From Candidatus Obscuribacter sp. (lineage in GTDB: Bacteria > Cyanobacteriota > Vampirovibrionia > Obscuribacterales > Obscuribacteraceae): DNA of 64,000 bases. Shown here one piece after another: positions 62,158 to 64,000 of the stretch; the first letter of the stretch is position 1; each line of letters begins with the position of its first letter. The notes under the pieces are model-generated. The model made no database searches and had not been told where the DNA came from. It worked only from the letters and a program-made list of their open reading frames with translations. A program made the position numbers and the translations under genes. The stretch spans positions 62,001 through 126,000 of the forward strand of contig JADKDV010000001.1 of NCBI GenBank assembly GCA_016718315.1, written 5' to 3'.

Positions 62158-63534
62158 ATGCGCCTTAAAATCACAAGACTGTCTCATCATAGGTCGGTAG
62201 TATCGTTGGTCTCAGCGCTTGCCGTGATGGTGATACAACCCCTCGCTGCCCTTGCCGTGACAGCACCGACGATAACGCCAGGTACTGGAGTGCAATCGGC
62301 GCCGGTGTCTACGGTCACAATTACTGCCACTCCAGGCGATACTATACACTTCACCACAACGGGTGCAGTGCCTACTTCTAGCTCGCCTGTGTACTCTGCG
62401 CCTATCACCATAGGCGATACTGCGGTGATCAAGGCTATTGCACGCAATGGCGGTGTGGACAGTCTGGTGTCTGAGAGCTATGTGCAGAGTGATTCCAACA
62501 CGTTGCCAGTCCCTCGCACTGGTCTCAAGATCTGGTACAAGAGTGACTTTGGTCCGCTGACCAGCAGCGGGACATCTGTAGACACTTGGGTAGATATGTC
62601 TGGCGCTGCCAGTCGCAATGATGCGACGCAAGCGACCTCAGGTAACCGTCCGACACTAGTCTCAAATGCCATCAATGGTGAACCGGCGGTCAGCTTTGAC
62701 GGCTCCAATGACTACATGAGCTTGGCCTCTGGGCTCACTGATTTGACAGCTGGCGTCAGTATATTTGCCGTCGTCAAGCCAGTGGGCACAGGTACAGCTA
62801 CTCTTGTGACGAGTGGTAATTCTGGTCCGGCTGACATGACAAGCTTGCAGACTATCAACACGCAGGCAAAGTTCAATTCATATAATTCCACAACAGCCAG
62901 CAACATCACCACGCCATCTAGCTCTGTTGTTGTCGGTAAATACCAGCTGATAGACGTTGTTCACGATGGCAGTGCGTCGGCAGATTTGAGTGTCAAGAGT
63001 ATAAGCCGAGTGGTCGGTACTGTGCAAAACCTGACAAATACTTCCCGGTCTCAAAATTATCTAGGCACCGATGGCAGTATCAGTACATACTTTGATGGTC
63101 AGATAGCAGAGATACTCGTTTACGGACGAGGAGTGACTGTGAGCGAGGCCGCTGACATACGTGCATATCTGACCAATAGGTATCAATTGCTTACGGCGAC
63201 GGCCACTCCCGACCCGATCTTGAGTGCTGGTACGAGCACCCTGGAACATCCAATCGGTATCGGGATAGCAAGCAACGATGATGCAGAGGTGTGGATAACG
63301 CTTGATGGCACCACACCGTCTGCTGGCGGTGGGACGAGTGTCCAGTACACAGGTCCTGTCTGGATATCTCACACACGCACTCTCAAGGCTATCGCCGTGG
63401 CAAAGGGTGTATCGAGCAACGTCGTGACCGCTACGTATACGCTGGATGCGACCCGATATCCAGCCCCAGACTCGATGGACACAAGACCGCTCAATATCAA
63501 TCTGCAGTTGCCGACGACTGCGATACCGGATTAG
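62158..63534 (+). CDS. secreted LamG-like protein with chitobiase/beta-hexosaminidase C-terminal domains
   Basis: ATG at 62158 starts the signal peptide ('HRSVVSLVSALAVMVIQPLAALA'-type core) and follows AAGGTGGC. The 458-residue product has a CHB_HEX_C-type domain near 35-110 ('TITATPGDTIHFTTTGAVPTS'-like core 'GDTIHFTTTGAVPT'), a concanavalin/LamG fold near 120-330 ('AVSFDGSNDYMSL', 'GQIAEILVYGRGVTVSEA') and a second CHB_HEX_C domain near 350-440 ('AEVWITLDGTTPSAGG'). It is probably a surface protein that binds glycans. The next gene starts eight bases later. Confidence 0.85.
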   Translation: MRLKITRLSHHRSVVSLVSALAVMVIQPLAALAVTAPTITPGTGVQSAPVSTVTITATPGDTIHFTTTGAVPTSSSPVYSAPITIGDTAVIKAIARNGGVDSLVSESYVQSDSNTLPVPRTGLKIWYKSDFGPLTSSGTSVDTWVDMSGAASRNDATQATSGNRPTLVSNAINGEPAVSFDGSNDYMSLASGLTDLTAGVSIFAVVKPVGTGTATLVTSGNSGPADMTSLQTINTQAKFNSYNSTTASNITTPSSSVVVGKYQLIDVVHDGSASADLSVKSISRVVGTVQNLTNTSRSQNYLGTDGSISTYFDGQIAEILVYGRGVTVSEAADIRAYLTNRYQLLTATATPDPILSAGTSTLEHPIGIGIASNDDAEVWITLDGTTPSAGGGTSVQYTGPVWISHTRTLKAIAVAKGVSSNVVTATYTLDATRYPAPDSMDTRPLNINLQLPTTAIPD

Positions 63535-63542
63535 GTGGCACG

Positions 63543-64000
63543 ATGAACAATATCTTCAATACTTCCCTTCACAAAAAGACTTTATCGATGCAGCCAGCCA
63601 AGATTAGTAGACTGACCGGGCAAATTTTAGTCAAGCTGTCAGCTTGCTTCCTTGCTCTACTTTTGGTATCAGCATCCCTGCCGCTGCCAGCCCTTGCCAG
63701 CACCATTAAGCCGTCCAAGCGCACGACAAAATTGCCAGTACCACCAAAGGTCAAAGTAAAGACCGGTCCACGCACGCTCAAGAAGTTTAAGAGTCAGCTC
63801 TCATTTAAGGCTGCTCCCACTGACCAAGAGATCACGGCGGCGAGAGTCTTTGAAGAACCACTTATCCCCATGCCTGGTCCATCGATACCTGCGGAGAATG
63901 CTGCTCTATCAAAAGCGCTTCTGGCATTTAGTGCAGCAAAAGACATGGAGAATGTGTCTGCATTGACAGGCTTTTTAGCTCAGTATCCAAACTCGCGCTG
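63543..64000 (+). CDS. secreted protein, N-terminal part (cut by window end)
   Basis: The frame starts at ATG 63543 with GGTGG upstream and is open to the window end (152 codons). A basic leader, a hydrophobic core and 'LPLPALAST' indicate a signal peptide of about 56 residues. The mature part starts Lys/Pro/Thr-rich and then resembles a helical repeat ('LLAFSAAKDMENVSALTGFL'). It is coupled to the LamG protein gene, so both may form one surface structure. Confidence 0.7.
   Translation, partial: MNNIFNTSLHKKTLSMQPAKISRLTGQILVKLSACFLALLLVSASLPLPALASTIKPSKRTTKLPVPPKVKVKTGPRTLKKFKSQLSFKAAPTDQEITAARVFEEPLIPMPGPSIPAENAALSKALLAFSAAKDMENVSALTGFLAQYPNSR

Overview
The window comes from a diderm heterotroph. 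LpxB next to an MsbA-type exporter, an RND efflux pump with adaptor, and lipoprotein and pseudopilin genes all imply an outer membrane; MenG/UbiE and a sulfide:quinone reductase imply a quinone-based respiratory chain. The many secreted TPR proteins, two TPR-matrixin metalloproteases, Ser/Thr- or Lys/Ala-rich membrane-anchored proteins and bacterial-style LpxB/SecG together resemble non-photosynthetic Cyanobacteriota (Melainabacteria, Obscuribacter-like). That assignment is inference from gene style; there is no rRNA or marker-rich ribosomal operon here, and no tRNA or CRISPR array was recognised.

Layout. 1-3364 (minus): a tight secG-ubiE-lpxB-ABC exporter run. 3488-5373 (plus): a eukaryote-type sulfide:quinone reductase overlapping a methyltransferase-like gene. 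5433-12804: housekeeping and envelope genes (yqgF, sixA, mscL, a DUF6159-like membrane protein, an acyl-CoA synthetase/cutA/two-domain hydrolase operon, a DUF3465 lipoprotein). 12871-12991 holds two adjacent strong hairpins with no gene. 13491-19613: a second acyl-CoA synthetase, a long homopolymer tract that is probably an assembly artefact, then a four-gene pseudopilin operon in which three genes each carry one frameshift. 20248-23920: a repeat-rich protein gene apparently split by a decayed IS with recognisable terminal inverted repeats.

24221-33794: redox enzymes (an SDR behind a textbook promoter with a palindromic operator, a PDZ-thioredoxin-like protein, an old yellow enzyme), then a tandem-MarR repressor facing an RND pump/adaptor pair across two perfect 21-bp direct repeats. 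33791-42426: an orphan AbiEi-like protein, small membrane proteins, a 17-bp tandem repeat, and a cluster of secreted or anchored low-complexity proteins with two matrixin-like proteases. 42481-49346: HAD phosphatase, GH18-like protein, frameshifted Ser/Thr kinase, rhodanese, TerB-like small protein and a very large SF2 helicase with a hydrophobic segment. 49492-54047: an ABC (ATPase frameshifted)/FtsX permease/CrtC-AttH lipocalin-like operon. 54071-64000: a TPR-DUF1266 protein, small enzymes, an orphan HlyD-like adaptor, a VIT-family transporter, a segment bounded by a 31-bp direct repeat that copies the VIT gene 3' end, an asparaginase-family hydrolase, and a secreted LamG/chitobiase-C protein followed by a partial secreted protein.

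At least five otherwise intact genes carry a single 1-nt frameshift, four of them in homopolymers. Indel error in the assembly is the simplest explanation, so those products should be read as full-length unless reads say otherwise.
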